A stretch of DNA of 50,875 bases from Nitrospira sp. LK70 (GCA_011090425.1 PHGD01000017.1:1-50875); one strand, 5' to 3'; counted from the first letter of the stretch, positions 17,849 through 27,520 are shown. A program made the numbers and translations. The notes: generated from the sequence alone by a model not told the origin.

Positions 17849-19030
17849 TCAGGAGGACGCCGCTTGTTGACGAAGTTGCTGGCCGGCAATCTTTGCGACA
17901 GCCGCATAATAGGCCGCACCGACGGCCAGGGCTTCTTCGTCGAAGTCGAACTTGCTCGAATGAGCCGGATAGCCTTCCCGACCTGGAACTTGACTACCGA
18001 ATCGGACATAGGCACCCGGAATCTTTTCCAAGTAATAGCTGAAATCTTCAGCGCCCATGTTCGCGGTTTTCAGCGGCAACACATTTGCCTCCCCAACTGC
18101 CTCAATTGCGGCGCGCCGTGCGAGACCCGCCATCACCGAATCATTCACGAGTGGCGGTGTGCCTTCTGTGACCGTGATATGGATCTTCGCCCCATGTAGC
18201 TGCGCGATCGACTCAGCAATACGCCGAACGGAGCTTAGGAGTTGGCGGCGCACAGCCGGATCCTGGGCCCGTACTGTTCCTTCCAGCTTGGCCTGCCCCG
18301 CAATGACGTTCGGTGCAGTCCCCGCGTGAAATTGGCCGACCGACACAACCGAGGGGCGGGCCGGATCGACCTCTCGTGACACGATAGTCTGCAGTGCCAT
18401 GATCATCAGACTCCCCACCACCACAGCATCGATGCTTTCGTGCGGTCTCGCTCCATGTGCGCCTTGGCCGATGATTTCGATCGAAAAGTTGTCCGATGAG
18501 GCATTGACTGGTCCATCGCTCACCACAATGGTCCCTGGGTAGTAATGCCGATCCAGATGACCACCGAAGATAAGGCCAGCCCCATCGAGTGCACCTTCCT
18601 TGATCATGGCCAGCGCGCCGGCCCCTTTTTCTTCTGCCGGCTGAAAAATCAGCCGTACCGGAGCCGGCAAGTCTTTCTCTCGGGAAAGCAACGCCGCGGC
18701 GCCGAGCAGCATGGTCGTGTGCCCATCGTGGCCGCACGCGTGCATGACCCCCTCATGCACTGATGCGAATTCGAGGCCGGTCTCTTCTTGAATGGGGAGC
18801 GCATCCGTATCAGCCCGCAGGACGACGCATGGAACCTTGGACGCTCCAGGAATGTCGGCCACGACGCCGTGACCTGCGACGTTCGTGCGATGTTGAATGG
18901 CCAGGCCGTGAAGAAAGTTGGCGATGACGCCGGCCGTCCGCCCTTCTTGCCAACTCAACTCCGGATACTGATGCAGCTCTCTTCGCACCGCCACCAGCCG
19001 GTCATACAGGCCTTGAGGAACTCTCGGCAT
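17849..19030 (-). CDS. M20-family amidohydrolase (N-acyl amino acid / hippurate hydrolase type)
   Basis: Zinc-dependent cytoplasmic peptidase-family enzyme removing N-acyl groups from amino acids or related amides. It has 393 residues from the ATG at 19030, which has GGAGAAT upstream. Signatures in order: LHQYPELSWQE near residue 19, the metal-binding segment MHACGHDGHTTMLLGAA near 100, the catalytic Glu in FQPAEEKGAG near 135, and a dimerisation domain with GAHGARPHESIDAV near 190. The late metal ligand segment is TANMGAEDFSYYL. It is probably co-transcribed with the GNAT/cNMP gene just downstream. The substrate is not identifiable. Confidence 0.92.
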   Translation of the reverse strand: MPRVPQGLYDRLVAVRRELHQYPELSWQEGRTAGVIANFLHGLAIQHRTNVAGHGVVADIPGASKVPCVVLRADTDALPIQEETGLEFASVHEGVMHACGHDGHTTMLLGAAALLSREKDLPAPVRLIFQPAEEKGAGALAMIKEGALDGAGLIFGGHLDRHYYPGTIVVSDGPVNASSDNFSIEIIGQGAHGARPHESIDAVVVGSLMIMALQTIVSREVDPARPSVVSVGQFHAGTAPNVIAGQAKLEGTVRAQDPAVRRQLLSSVRRIAESIAQLHGAKIHITVTEGTPPLVNDSVMAGLARRAAIEAVGEANVLPLKTANMGAEDFSYYLEKIPGAYVRFGSQVPGREGYPAHSSKFDFDEEALAVGAAYYAAVAKIAGQQLRQQAASS

Positions 19031-19090
19031 GGAATTCTCCCTCTGCTCAAACTTCGCCTGAATATGCCGCACCGACCGGGCGGCGAGACT

Positions 19091-19576
19091 TCATCCTTCT
19101 TTCGCCTGAACGGCCGGTTGATACGTGGCGTACACATAAACCGGAATGGACAAGTGGCCGAGATGTTTCTCAATCAACGGCTTCACGTCCTTCCAGTCGA
19201 GTCCGCCGACACCGGTTGCCAACCGGGGAAGCGCGAGGCTCTTGACCTTCTCGCTTTCGATCAACTTGGCAAGGGCCTTGAGACAGTGATTGACGTTTTC
19301 GATTGTGGCTTTTCCCGGCTTGGCCCCATGACTGGGCGCTGGTTCCTGGGTGAACAGGCTCACGATTCGAACTCCACCGGAGCCAGCCCAGGCCCACAAT
19401 TCTCCGGTCTTCGGCGTAAACGTTTGGCAATAATGCCTGAAATCCTTGTACATGGCAGGCCATTGTTGTCGCAGACTCAGTGCCAAGCCGTTCGCATAGC
19501 TGTCGTTCGGCGCCACACCGTGCGCTACCATTTCTGCCTTTGTCTGCAAAATATCTCCTGCCACTTCTTTCAGCAT
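19091..19576 (-). CDS. Macro-domain protein (ADP-ribose-binding)
   Basis: 161 residues from the ATG at 19576, which has AAAGGGGGG upstream; the 25-residue extension in the open frame is rejected. The fold is recognised from GDILQTKAEMVAHGVAPND at the start, where most macro domains have GDIT...AIVNAAN, and from LALPRLATGVGGLDW later (compare the family's PALGTGxxG). This variant resembles the small stand-alone macro-like proteins that bind or hydrolyse ADP-ribose derivatives. It lies 60 bp upstream of the M20 gene on the same strand. An ADP-ribosylation partner was looked for nearby and not found. Confidence 0.8.
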   Translation of the reverse strand: MLKEVAGDILQTKAEMVAHGVAPNDSYANGLALSLRQQWPAMYKDFRHYCQTFTPKTGELWAWAGSGGVRIVSLFTQEPAPSHGAKPGKATIENVNHCLKALAKLIESEKVKSLALPRLATGVGGLDWKDVKPLIEKHLGHLSIPVYVYATYQPAVQAKEG

Positions 19577-19732
19577 ACAACCCCCCTTTACTCCCCAAGT
19601 TGAACAGAGTGATGCAAAAAAAGAATGATCCATTTCATCGTTTGCTCTCAAGAACCAGGCACCTATACTTGCGAATCTCCTTTCCTTCCGCTATGAAAGT
19701 CCTGAGCCCATTCCTTACCCAGGATCTGCATT

Positions 19733-20185
19733 ATGGTTCATATTCGACCAGCTACCGAGGCAGACTTTCCCGCTCTCCTCCAGGTGCAACAGACCGCGTT
19801 CGGTGAATATGCCGGCGTCTATAAGGTCAGCGGCTGGACCACAGAAACTCTCGAGAGCTTGAAAGAAGACGCGAGGGAGAAACATATTTTCGTGGCGGAG
19901 GATGGAGAAGCAATCGTCGGCTCCGTACGATTCTGGACGGTGGCCGGCGTCTGCGTGATCCGGTTGCTGTCCGTCAGTCCCACTCATCAGCGTCAAGGTC
20001 TGGGGAAAGCCCTGCTCCTCGAAATCGAGCGAGTGACGACCGACGCCCACAAATTTTATGCCTGCACCATGTTGCGCACGGCGAGAAACATTCAGTTCTT
20101 CATGGAGCTCGGCTACAAGGCCGAAACGATTCTTCCCGATCATTACGACCATCTCGACCTCATCTGCTTCGCAAAATATCGATGA
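19733..20185 (+). CDS. GNAT-family N-acetyltransferase
   Basis: 150 residues, a single GNAT domain that transfers acetyl from acetyl-CoA. The acetyl-CoA-binding motif A is visible as LLSVSPTHQRQGLGKALLLEIE (about residues 80-101; key residues Gln, Gly, Gly). Motif B follows as FFMELGYKAE. The acceptor cannot be inferred. It is transcribed divergently from the macro-domain gene and converges on the FGE-like gene, with 76 bp between their ends. Confidence 0.9.
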   Translation: MVHIRPATEADFPALLQVQQTAFGEYAGVYKVSGWTTETLESLKEDAREKHIFVAEDGEAIVGSVRFWTVAGVCVIRLLSVSPTHQRQGLGKALLLEIERVTTDAHKFYACTMLRTARNIQFFMELGYKAETILPDHYDHLDLICFAKYR

Positions 20186-20261
20186 GCTGCCTACCTTGAA
20201 GCACAGCAGCAGCGCCACGTCAGCCATGCCTCTTATTTAGCCACTCCCTATGGCAGAAACA

Positions 20262-21530
20262 CTATGGCGTCTTTGCGCAACGAAACCCATACCCAAAGAG
20301 CCGGTTCGTCGGTTGCGCGTCGAACCGATGCGCGGAACGCAGAAACTCCGGAACATACAACCAAGACCCACCCCGTACCACTTTCCCCTCACCCTTTGCC
20401 GGCCCGATGGGGTTCTTTTTCGGGCCTTTCTTGTAATAGTCATGGTCGTACCAATCGAAGACCCATTCCCAGGCATTGCCGGCCATGTCATAGATCCCAT
20501 AAGGACTCTTTCCTGCTTCGAACGACCCAACGGGGGTTAAGGCCTGATGGTTGTCCAATTCCTTTCTTCCGTAATTTGCGTGGAGCCGAGTCGGGGCTTC
20601 ATTGCCCCAGGGGTAGATGCGCCCATCCGTCCCCCGAGCCGCTTTTTCCCACTCCGCTTCCGTCGGCAGACGCTTGCCGGCCCATTTGCAGTAGTTGACG
20701 GCATCCTCCCAATCCACGTTGACGACCGGGCGTCTCTGACGCTGGGGTTGATTCATCATTGTCCAGTCAGGAGGCTCTTCCATGTCTGTCACCTCCAGAT
20801 ACCTGGAATATTGCCCCACCGTGACTTCAAATTTATCCATATAAAAGGCATTCAGGTAAATACGCCGCACGGGCTTTTCGTCTTCTCCCAGATTGCTTCC
20901 CATCGTGAACTCCCCAGCCGGCACCAACACCATAGGCATATCCTGCATTTCTGCCGAGGTCCCTCCGACGGACAACCCTCCTGACGGCAGTTTGTTCGAT
21001 ACAGCAACGGTTCGCTGCCGTGGGAGGTTCATCTCCAGCTGTTGATAGAAGGCTAGTTGGTCATTGTTGAGACCCAACTCATTGGCACTGTCCAAAGCCT
21101 CCCCGGCTTGCCTCATCTTTTCGGGAGAAACTTTCCCGCCGCTGAGCAACTCCTTCGCATCGTTGAGCAACCGCCAGGCGGTCACTTCCTCGAGCGACCG
21201 CCACACAGTCGCTTTATGCAAACGTGGTTGCGTCGATCCGGTTGCCCCTGCCTTGGCGTCCAGCTGCAACGCAGTCTCGTAATGTTCCTCTGCACAGGCC
21301 CAGGCTTCTAAACTTCGGCAGGCTTCAGCCAGGCTCAAATGAGCCTGAACATTCGTAGGATCCTTCTGTATTCCGGCCTCCAGGGATGTGCGCGCCTCCG
21401 CATACTGCTTGTTCTTCAACAGGTCCTCCCCTTTGGAAATATCGTGATCCCCGGCGCCGGCAGCATGCGCCCATTCCCCCGGAGCTAAGAAAAGGCACAA
21501 CAAGGTTATTCTCACCCATACGTGTCTCAT
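20262..21530 (-). CDS. Secreted SUMF1/FGE-like protein with TPR region, catalytic cysteines absent
   Basis: 422 residues from the ATG at 21530, which follows an AGGGGGG ribosome site and gives a signal peptide (VWVRITLLCLFLAPGEWAHA). TPR-like helices cover about residues 30-170. The C-terminal formylglycine-generating-enzyme-sulfatase domain (about 195-420) shows MVLVPAGEFTMGS, RLPTEAEWEKAARG and MAGNAWEWVFDWY. True FGE enzymes have two copper-binding cysteines after GGSW near the end; here that stretch reads GGSWLYVPEFLRSAHR, with none. It is therefore unlikely to make formylglycine; it may be a binding or structural protein, as in many bacterial members. Confidence 0.88.
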   Translation of the reverse strand: MRHVWVRITLLCLFLAPGEWAHAAGAGDHDISKGEDLLKNKQYAEARTSLEAGIQKDPTNVQAHLSLAEACRSLEAWACAEEHYETALQLDAKAGATGSTQPRLHKATVWRSLEEVTAWRLLNDAKELLSGGKVSPEKMRQAGEALDSANELGLNNDQLAFYQQLEMNLPRQRTVAVSNKLPSGGLSVGGTSAEMQDMPMVLVPAGEFTMGSNLGEDEKPVRRIYLNAFYMDKFEVTVGQYSRYLEVTDMEEPPDWTMMNQPQRQRRPVVNVDWEDAVNYCKWAGKRLPTEAEWEKAARGTDGRIYPWGNEAPTRLHANYGRKELDNHQALTPVGSFEAGKSPYGIYDMAGNAWEWVFDWYDHDYYKKGPKKNPIGPAKGEGKVVRGGSWLYVPEFLRSAHRFDAQPTNRLFGYGFRCAKTP

Positions 21531-21688
21531 AGACCCCCCTTCCCTCTTCCGATTGATCATCCTGTGAATTCGGCCTCGCCTGCCAGCGAAGGAATCACAC
21601 CTGGACCAGCCTCGCTGACCCACCAACAAACATGTACAAGTTCAGTGCCTGACCTTACCGGGATCGGACATAGAGCATGCAACGGCGA

Positions 21689-21722
21689 CGTACCTATTCA
21701 ATAACCCTGTCGGGTAGGTACG
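21689..21722. other. Stem-loop between the RND operon end and the FGE-like gene
   Basis: CGTACCTA pairs perfectly with TAGGTACG, and an inner ACCC/GGGT stem adds to the structure. It lies 45 bp past the RND pump stop on the minus strand. No T-run follows, so it may be an mRNA end structure or a weak terminator. Confidence 0.4.
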
Positions 21723-21766
21723 CATCCTGACGTTCGGAAATGCTCATCTGCCCATCTGTACTCCCC

Positions 21767-24700
21767 TCACACCCATTCCGGTGCCTCCTCTTTCGCTATC
21801 GTATGTCCCGCAAAGACACTGTAGAGGGCCGGCAGTACCACCAACGTCAGCGCCGTCGACGTGAATAGTCCGCCGATCACGACACTGGCGAGGGGGCGTT
21901 GAACCTCGGCCCCGATCCCTTGCGCAAGCGCCAGCGGCAGAAGCCCAAGCAATGTCGTCATCATGGTCATCACGACAGGACGAAGGCGAAGGCTGCAGCC
22001 GGCCAGGATCGCTTCGTCGATCGATTGTCCCTCGTGGCGCAGCTGGTTGACGTAAGAGACAAGGACAATTCCGTTCCCCACCGCGAGCCCGAACAGTTCG
22101 ATGAACCCGATGGAGGCCGGCACACTCAGGTACTGGCCGCTCAGCCACAGCGATACGAGGCCGCCGATCAATGCGAAGGGGAGATTGAGAAAAATCAACG
22201 TTGCGTAGCGCAGCGAGTGGAAAGCCCAGAAGAGTAGGAAATAGACGAGTCCCAAGGTAATCGGCACGACGATCGAGAGCCGCGCGTTGGCCCGTTCCAT
22301 GTTCTCGAATGCCCCGCCCCACAGGATGCTGTATCCTTCCGGCAAGTGGACCTGCGTGGCGAGCTTCTTTCGACCTTCATCCACGACACCGCCGATGTCT
22401 CGCCCGACGACATTGAAGCCGATGTAAATACGTCGCTTCACATGTTCGCGGCTGATGCGAGCCGGGCCCTCGCGCATCTCGATCGTGGCGAGATCGCTCA
22501 TTGGGATCAGTGCACCGGAAGCCGATTTCACGCGAATCTCTCCGATGGTCGCGACGCTGTTGCGTTGTTGTTCAGGAAACCGAACGGCCAACTGAAACCG
22601 CCGCTCGCCTTCATACACATGGGTCGCCACCTTGCCTCCGATGGCGGTGGTGATGATCTCTTGCATGTCGGCTACGTTGATACCGAAGCGGGCGATCTTT
22701 TGCCGGTTGATGTCAATGATGAGATAGGGCTGGCCGGCAATCTGTTCGACTTTAATATCTTTAACGCCGTTGACCTGCTGCATCAAAGCGGCAATCTCTT
22801 GCGCCTTGTCGAGGAGCGTATCCAGATCGTCTCCGAACAACTTGATGGCGCATTGAGTCTTGATCCCTGAGATCAGCTCGTCTACCCGTTCTTGAATCGG
22901 CTGGCTCATCAGCACGGAAATGCCGGGGATATCGGCCAGCTTCTTGCGGATGGCGTCGGTCAATGCCGACTGGGTCCTCGCCGTTTTCCAGAGGCTTCTG
23001 TCGTGCAAGGACACGATCGGATCGCTTTCGTACAGATCTTCAGGATGGTAGGGAATCTCGGCCCGACCAATTCGGCTCACCGCCATCTTCACTTCAGGGA
23101 ACTCCAACATGACCTGTTGAGTCTGCTTCTCCATCTCGATGGACTCGGCCAGCGACACACTCGGCAGCTTCATCACCTGGGGAGTCAGGGCCCCTTCCTC
23201 AAGGAGCGGAATGAATTCCCGCCCTACGAATGGAATGAGAGTAAGACTGCACAATACGACCATGATTGAACCGGTCAGGACGAGGCCGCGGTGCCGAAGC
23301 GTCCATTGCAATACCGGGAGATAACGCTGCTTCATCCAAAACGTCAGGCGCGTCTCCTGCGGATGGTCTCCGCGCAGGAACAGCGACGCGAGCACCGGCG
23401 ACAGGGTCAGCGTCACCACGACCGAGGCTAAGAGTGCGATCACAAGCGTGTAGGCGAGCGGCGCGAACATCTTCCCCTCCATGCCGTGCAAGGTCATGAG
23501 AGGCAGGAAGACGACGCTGATGATCAGAATGCCGAAGAGGATCGGCCGACCCACTTCTTTCGTAGCATGGAGAATGACATCGACCTTGCTCTTCCCAGTT
23601 TTCCCGTTGGTCTGCGCGAGATGGCGATACACGTTTTCGACCACGACCAGCGAGCCGTCCGCGATCTCACCGATGGCGATGGCCAGCCCACCGAGGGTCA
23701 TCAGGTTGGCTGAAAGCCCCAGCCGCTGCATTGCAATGAACGTGAGCAAGGGGGTGATGATCAGCGAGGCCGTCACGACGACGGCACTGCGCACATGGCC
23801 CAGGAAAAAAAAGAAGACGAAGACCACCAACACGATCCCCTCGATCAACGCATCGCGCACCGTCTGAATGGCGGCATTCACGAGTTCGATGCGATCATAG
23901 AAGGGGATCAGCTTTGTGCCTGCAGGGATGATCGTACTCTGTTGCAGGTCCTGCACCTCGGCCTTGACCGCTTCGACCACCTGGCGGGCATTGCCTCCGC
24001 GGAGCATGAGCACGGTCCCGATCACAACCTCTTGCTCCCCATTGAGGACCACGGCACCATGGCGAACGGCGTGGCCTATCTGGACTTCGGCGACATCCCG
24101 AACGAACACCGGCGTGCCGCCGACCTCTTTCAGGATTATGGATTCGATATCGCCCAGAGTCTTGATCAGCCCGAGTCCTCGCACGATCGAGCGATCGGCA
24201 TACCTTTCCAACACGTTGCCCCCGATGTTCGCGTTGTTCTTCACCACCGCTTCGTAGATCTGGTGGAGCGTCAGGTCGAACTTGTGGAGCTTGGCCGAAT
24301 CCACCAGAACTTGATACTGTTTCACGAACCCGCCCATACCGTTCACGTCGATCACGCCCGGCACGCTTTTCAGCAGCGGGCGCAGGACCCAGTCCTGCAT
24401 CGTTCGTTGCTCTGTTAATTCTCTTTCGACTACATGAGGATCAGTCGCCGTCGCATGGGGCCCTTTGACGTAATAGTGATAGACCTCACCCAGCCCGGTG
24501 GTGACGGGGGCCATAACTGGCTCGATCCCCTCTGGTAGCCGTTCTTTCGCCGCCATGATCCGCTCCAGGACCAACTGGCGGGCGAAGTAGATATCGACGT
24601 CCTCTTGAAACACCACCGTGATCTGAGAGAGTGCAAACTTGGAGAGCGAGCGGATTTCCGCCAAACCGGGCAGACCTGTCATCTGGAGTTCGATGGGATA

Positions 24701-24898
24701 GGTAATGAACCGCTCTACTTCGACGGGTGAGAGACCAGCCGCCTCGGTCAGCACCTGCACCTGGATGTTGGTCACGTCGGGATAGGCGTCGATTGGGATA
24801 GACTGGAAGGCAAAGACGCCGACGACGGACAACAGGCAGGCCAGACCCAAGACCAGTATCCGTTGCCGCAGTGAGAATTCTAGAAGCGAGGCGATCAT
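21767..24898 (-). CDS. Heavy-metal RND efflux pump (CusA/CzcA family)
   Basis: Inner-membrane proton-driven pump that exports metal cations through a tripartite channel. It has 1043 residues, the normal HME-RND length. Signs of the family: SIPIDAYPDVTNIQVQV near residue 33, a large periplasmic loop, and the fourth-span proton relay GEIADGSLVVVENV with D414 and E421. CzcA-type divalent pumps carry an additional Asp a few residues earlier (DFG); here it is Ala (AIAIG), as in CusA, so the metal is not certain. Its ATG overlaps the adaptor stop by four bases. No outer-membrane CzcC/TolC-like gene is present nearby. Confidence 0.94.
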   Translation of the reverse strand: MIASLLEFSLRQRILVLGLACLLSVVGVFAFQSIPIDAYPDVTNIQVQVLTEAAGLSPVEVERFITYPIELQMTGLPGLAEIRSLSKFALSQITVVFQEDVDIYFARQLVLERIMAAKERLPEGIEPVMAPVTTGLGEVYHYYVKGPHATATDPHVVERELTEQRTMQDWVLRPLLKSVPGVIDVNGMGGFVKQYQVLVDSAKLHKFDLTLHQIYEAVVKNNANIGGNVLERYADRSIVRGLGLIKTLGDIESIILKEVGGTPVFVRDVAEVQIGHAVRHGAVVLNGEQEVVIGTVLMLRGGNARQVVEAVKAEVQDLQQSTIIPAGTKLIPFYDRIELVNAAIQTVRDALIEGIVLVVFVFFFFLGHVRSAVVVTASLIITPLLTFIAMQRLGLSANLMTLGGLAIAIGEIADGSLVVVENVYRHLAQTNGKTGKSKVDVILHATKEVGRPILFGILIISVVFLPLMTLHGMEGKMFAPLAYTLVIALLASVVVTLTLSPVLASLFLRGDHPQETRLTFWMKQRYLPVLQWTLRHRGLVLTGSIMVVLCSLTLIPFVGREFIPLLEEGALTPQVMKLPSVSLAESIEMEKQTQQVMLEFPEVKMAVSRIGRAEIPYHPEDLYESDPIVSLHDRSLWKTARTQSALTDAIRKKLADIPGISVLMSQPIQERVDELISGIKTQCAIKLFGDDLDTLLDKAQEIAALMQQVNGVKDIKVEQIAGQPYLIIDINRQKIARFGINVADMQEIITTAIGGKVATHVYEGERRFQLAVRFPEQQRNSVATIGEIRVKSASGALIPMSDLATIEMREGPARISREHVKRRIYIGFNVVGRDIGGVVDEGRKKLATQVHLPEGYSILWGGAFENMERANARLSIVVPITLGLVYFLLFWAFHSLRYATLIFLNLPFALIGGLVSLWLSGQYLSVPASIGFIELFGLAVGNGIVLVSYVNQLRHEGQSIDEAILAGCSLRLRPVVMTMMTTLLGLLPLALAQGIGAEVQRPLASVVIGGLFTSTALTLVVLPALYSVFAGHTIAKEEAPEWV

Positions 24899-26115
24899 AG
24901 CGAAGGCTCGATCTTGTGCCGTTCCATTTGAGACTTCAGGGCAAAGGAGCCCTTCGTCACGACTTGCTCCCCTACCTGAACCCCCTCCAGCACCCTGACC
25001 ACGTCTCCCTCTTCGTTCCCCAACCGGACCGTCCGCGCTTCGAAGGTACCGGCCTCTCGTTGAACAAACACCATCTTGCCTGCAGACCCGTCTTGGACCG
25101 CCGAGAGGGGCACGCTCAGCGTGTCCTCGTTCGATGGTCCATGCACACTGACGACGGCGAACATTTCCGGTTTCAACAGATGATCGGGGTTGAGCACCGT
25201 TACTCGCATACGCATGGTCCGCGTGGCTGGATCAAGCACATCTCCAATGTAGGTAATTGCGCCGGTAACGATCGCATGCGGGTAGGCCGCCAGTACCACA
25301 TTCACTTTCTGGTCCTTGCGGATGAATTGCACATCCTTCTCAGGCACATTGCCGATCACCCACACATCCGTGAGATTCGCCACGGTGAAGAGCTTCTGTT
25401 CGGTCTCAACGACCTCTCCTCTGGTTAGATTGCGCATAATAATCCGGCCGTCGAACGGGGCGCGCAGCGGCACGTTGGCCTTGATGGTCTGTTCTCGGTC
25501 CAGTCTCTTGAGTTCTGCCCCCGGCACACCGATGAGTTCCAGGCGGTTCTTCGCCTCCCTGACTTCGGCCTGGGCCGTCTTCATGGCCGCTTCGCGGCGT
25601 TGCAGTTCAGCCAGACTCACCGCCTTACTGTCGTACAGTTCTTTGGCCCGCACATGGGATCGTTCTGCTTCCTCCAGTCTGGCCTTTGCCTTCAGGTAAT
25701 CTCCCTCTGCCAAGCCAAGGTCGACGCTATGGATCATCGCCAGCAAAGTTCCTTTTTTCACGTCCTGCCCCACATCCACATAGACTTTCACGACACGTCC
25801 TCGGATCAGAGGCGTGACCTCCGCCAATTCGTTTTGGTTGGCCTGTACAGTTGCGGGAAATTGACGATGCGAAAGCAGTTGCCCCTGCTTGACCGGCACA
25901 AGTTCCAGCCGCATCCGAGACAACTCTTCCGACGTCAACTGTAACAACCCAGATCCCCCAGGAGATAGGTCTTGTTTGATGGTGGAGGTATCCAGCGGCT
26001 TGTTCTCGCAGGCAACTCCCATCGTTACCATCACGCAAGCCATGAGGCCATGGACGCTCCGAAGGAGAGATTGGATTGTGCTCTGGTTCAGGCAGGTATG
26101 ACTCACAAACCACAT
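24895..26115 (-). CDS. RND periplasmic adaptor (CusB/CzcB, membrane-fusion protein)
   Basis: 406 residues. The adaptor links the RND pump to an outer-membrane channel. After a hydrophobic leader (MACVMVTMGVAC, with a lipobox-like but non-ideal Cys), a barrel-sandwich half follows (RGRVVKVYVDVGQDVKKGTLLA, key residues Gly-Gly). Then come a long alpha-helical hairpin (about 125-195), the second lipoyl half (APFDGRIIMRNLTRGEVV) and beta-barrel domains. The first ATG gives a somewhat long leader; the internal ATG at residue 25 is an alternative start. The gene overlaps the pump by four bases. The helical hairpin of 70 residues matches HME-type adaptors. Confidence 0.92.
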   Translation of the reverse strand: MWFVSHTCLNQSTIQSLLRSVHGLMACVMVTMGVACENKPLDTSTIKQDLSPGGSGLLQLTSEELSRMRLELVPVKQGQLLSHRQFPATVQANQNELAEVTPLIRGRVVKVYVDVGQDVKKGTLLAMIHSVDLGLAEGDYLKAKARLEEAERSHVRAKELYDSKAVSLAELQRREAAMKTAQAEVREAKNRLELIGVPGAELKRLDREQTIKANVPLRAPFDGRIIMRNLTRGEVVETEQKLFTVANLTDVWVIGNVPEKDVQFIRKDQKVNVVLAAYPHAIVTGAITYIGDVLDPATRTMRMRVTVLNPDHLLKPEMFAVVSVHGPSNEDTLSVPLSAVQDGSAGKMVFVQREAGTFEARTVRLGNEEGDVVRVLEGVQVGEQVVTKGSFALKSQMERHKIEPSL

Positions 26116-26342
26116 CTTCTCGGTCTACTCTTCGACCTCAGATTCGGCCTTGACTTCCATCAATCCTCTCGCACGGGACATGCCCCGCAAACCTATTGTT
26201 TTTCTCCTGCGAAAGCGGATATCCGAGGCTTTTTGGTACCAGGAGGATGTGATGCCGTGGCGAAATGCGACAGTCATACGCTGAGACTTCCCAACATCCT
26301 CGGCTGTGGATATGAGATACTGGTCAAACGAAGCGACTTTGT

Positions 26343-27317
26343 ATGAAGATTCAAGCCCAATTTCCAGATGAACAATCGTCGGTCGGTGAGTTCCAACGTC
26401 AGCCGGATGTGTTCCGACAATGGGTCACGGCGGACGGTGGCTCCGGCTATCCAGCTGAATGGGGACGCTATCATCTCTACGTCTCATTGGCCTGTCCCTG
26501 GGCCCACCGCACGATCATCGTACGCAAGTTAAAGCGGCTTGAAGATGTGATCGGTATGACGGTCGTAGATCCTATTCGTGACGAGCGAGGATGGGCATTT
26601 CGAGAAGGTGCTGGACATTCCCTCGACCCTATTAATGGATTTCAGTTTCTCCGTGAAGCGTATCATGCGACCGATCCAAGCTATACCGGTCGCATGACGG
26701 TCCCGGCACTCTGGGATTGCGTGACTAAACGAATCGTGACCAACTCCGATGATGATCTGATGAGAATCTTCAACGGCGAGTTCGATCGCTTCACTAAACG
26801 CCCGATCGATCTGTACCCGGATGGCCTGCGGCAAGAAATCGACGAGCTCAACACATTCATTTACGAGAACGTGAACGACGGAGTCTATCGAGCAGGATTC
26901 GCCACATCACAACCTGCGTATGAACGGGCGGCACGGCGGTTGTTTGCCGCGCTGGATCAGATTGAGGCGCGTCTCGCAACCCGTCGTTACTTATTCGGAC
27001 CGGAATTCGTGGAAACCGATTGGCGCCTCTTTGTCACGTTGGTTCGGTTCGATGCGGTCTACCACGGACATTTTAAGTGCAATGTCCGGCGGATCACCGA
27101 CTATCCCAACCTCTTCGGGTATCTCAAAGACCTCTACCAAACAGACGGGATTGCCGATACCGTGAATTTCGATCATATCAAGCGTCACTACTACATGACG
27201 CACGACGACATCAATCCCACCCGTATTGTCCCGATCGGACCCAACCAAGATCTGACCACACCGCATGGGCGTGAGCATTTGGGCTGGCAGGGTCCTATCT
27301 GCCGACAGAAATCCTGA
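26343..27317 (+). CDS. Glutathionyl-hydroquinone reductase (Xi-class GST, YqjG/ECM4 family)
   Basis: Cytoplasmic enzyme that removes glutathione from glutathionyl-hydroquinones. It has 324 residues, the usual family length. The active-site motif CPWAHR is at residues 51-56, where the Cys attacks the mixed thioether. The C-terminal helical domain contains the family segment NTFIYENVNDGVYRAGFAT and ends with the FKCN and TVNFDHIKRHYY motifs. It is transcribed divergently from the metal pump, with 227 bp between them. It could serve quinone redox protection; the presence of glutathione itself is not shown here. Confidence 0.93.
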   Translation: MKIQAQFPDEQSSVGEFQRQPDVFRQWVTADGGSGYPAEWGRYHLYVSLACPWAHRTIIVRKLKRLEDVIGMTVVDPIRDERGWAFREGAGHSLDPINGFQFLREAYHATDPSYTGRMTVPALWDCVTKRIVTNSDDDLMRIFNGEFDRFTKRPIDLYPDGLRQEIDELNTFIYENVNDGVYRAGFATSQPAYERAARRLFAALDQIEARLATRRYLFGPEFVETDWRLFVTLVRFDAVYHGHFKCNVRRITDYPNLFGYLKDLYQTDGIADTVNFDHIKRHYYMTHDDINPTRIVPIGPNQDLTTPHGREHLGWQGPICRQKS

Positions 27318-27326
27318 CAGTTCTAT

Positions 27327-27346
27327 CTGTCTAAGCAACTAGACAG
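27327..27346. other. Stem-loop just after the GST-type gene
   Basis: A perfect 7-bp stem (CTGTCTA/TAGACAG) with a 6-nt loop, ten bases past the stop codon. No T-run follows; its position suggests an mRNA 3'-end structure. Confidence 0.4.
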
Positions 27347-27520
27347 TCCTGAGGATATTTACCCCCTTCCCGGTGAATCAGTCATGCGTACGTGATGTGT
27401 GAGGCGGCTCTTTTGCCCAGTTCAGAGGGGGTCTCGTTGGAATACTTTGAGCACAAGAGTTGCTCCTTTCGTATGACAAGATTTCACGTTGTCATTAACG
27501 ACCTATTGAAAGGAGCCGTT

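Noticed and set aside
17830-18015. N-terminal extension of the GNAT/cNMP protein
   Set aside because: It lies inside the M20 gene; family alignment begins at the ATG at 17829.
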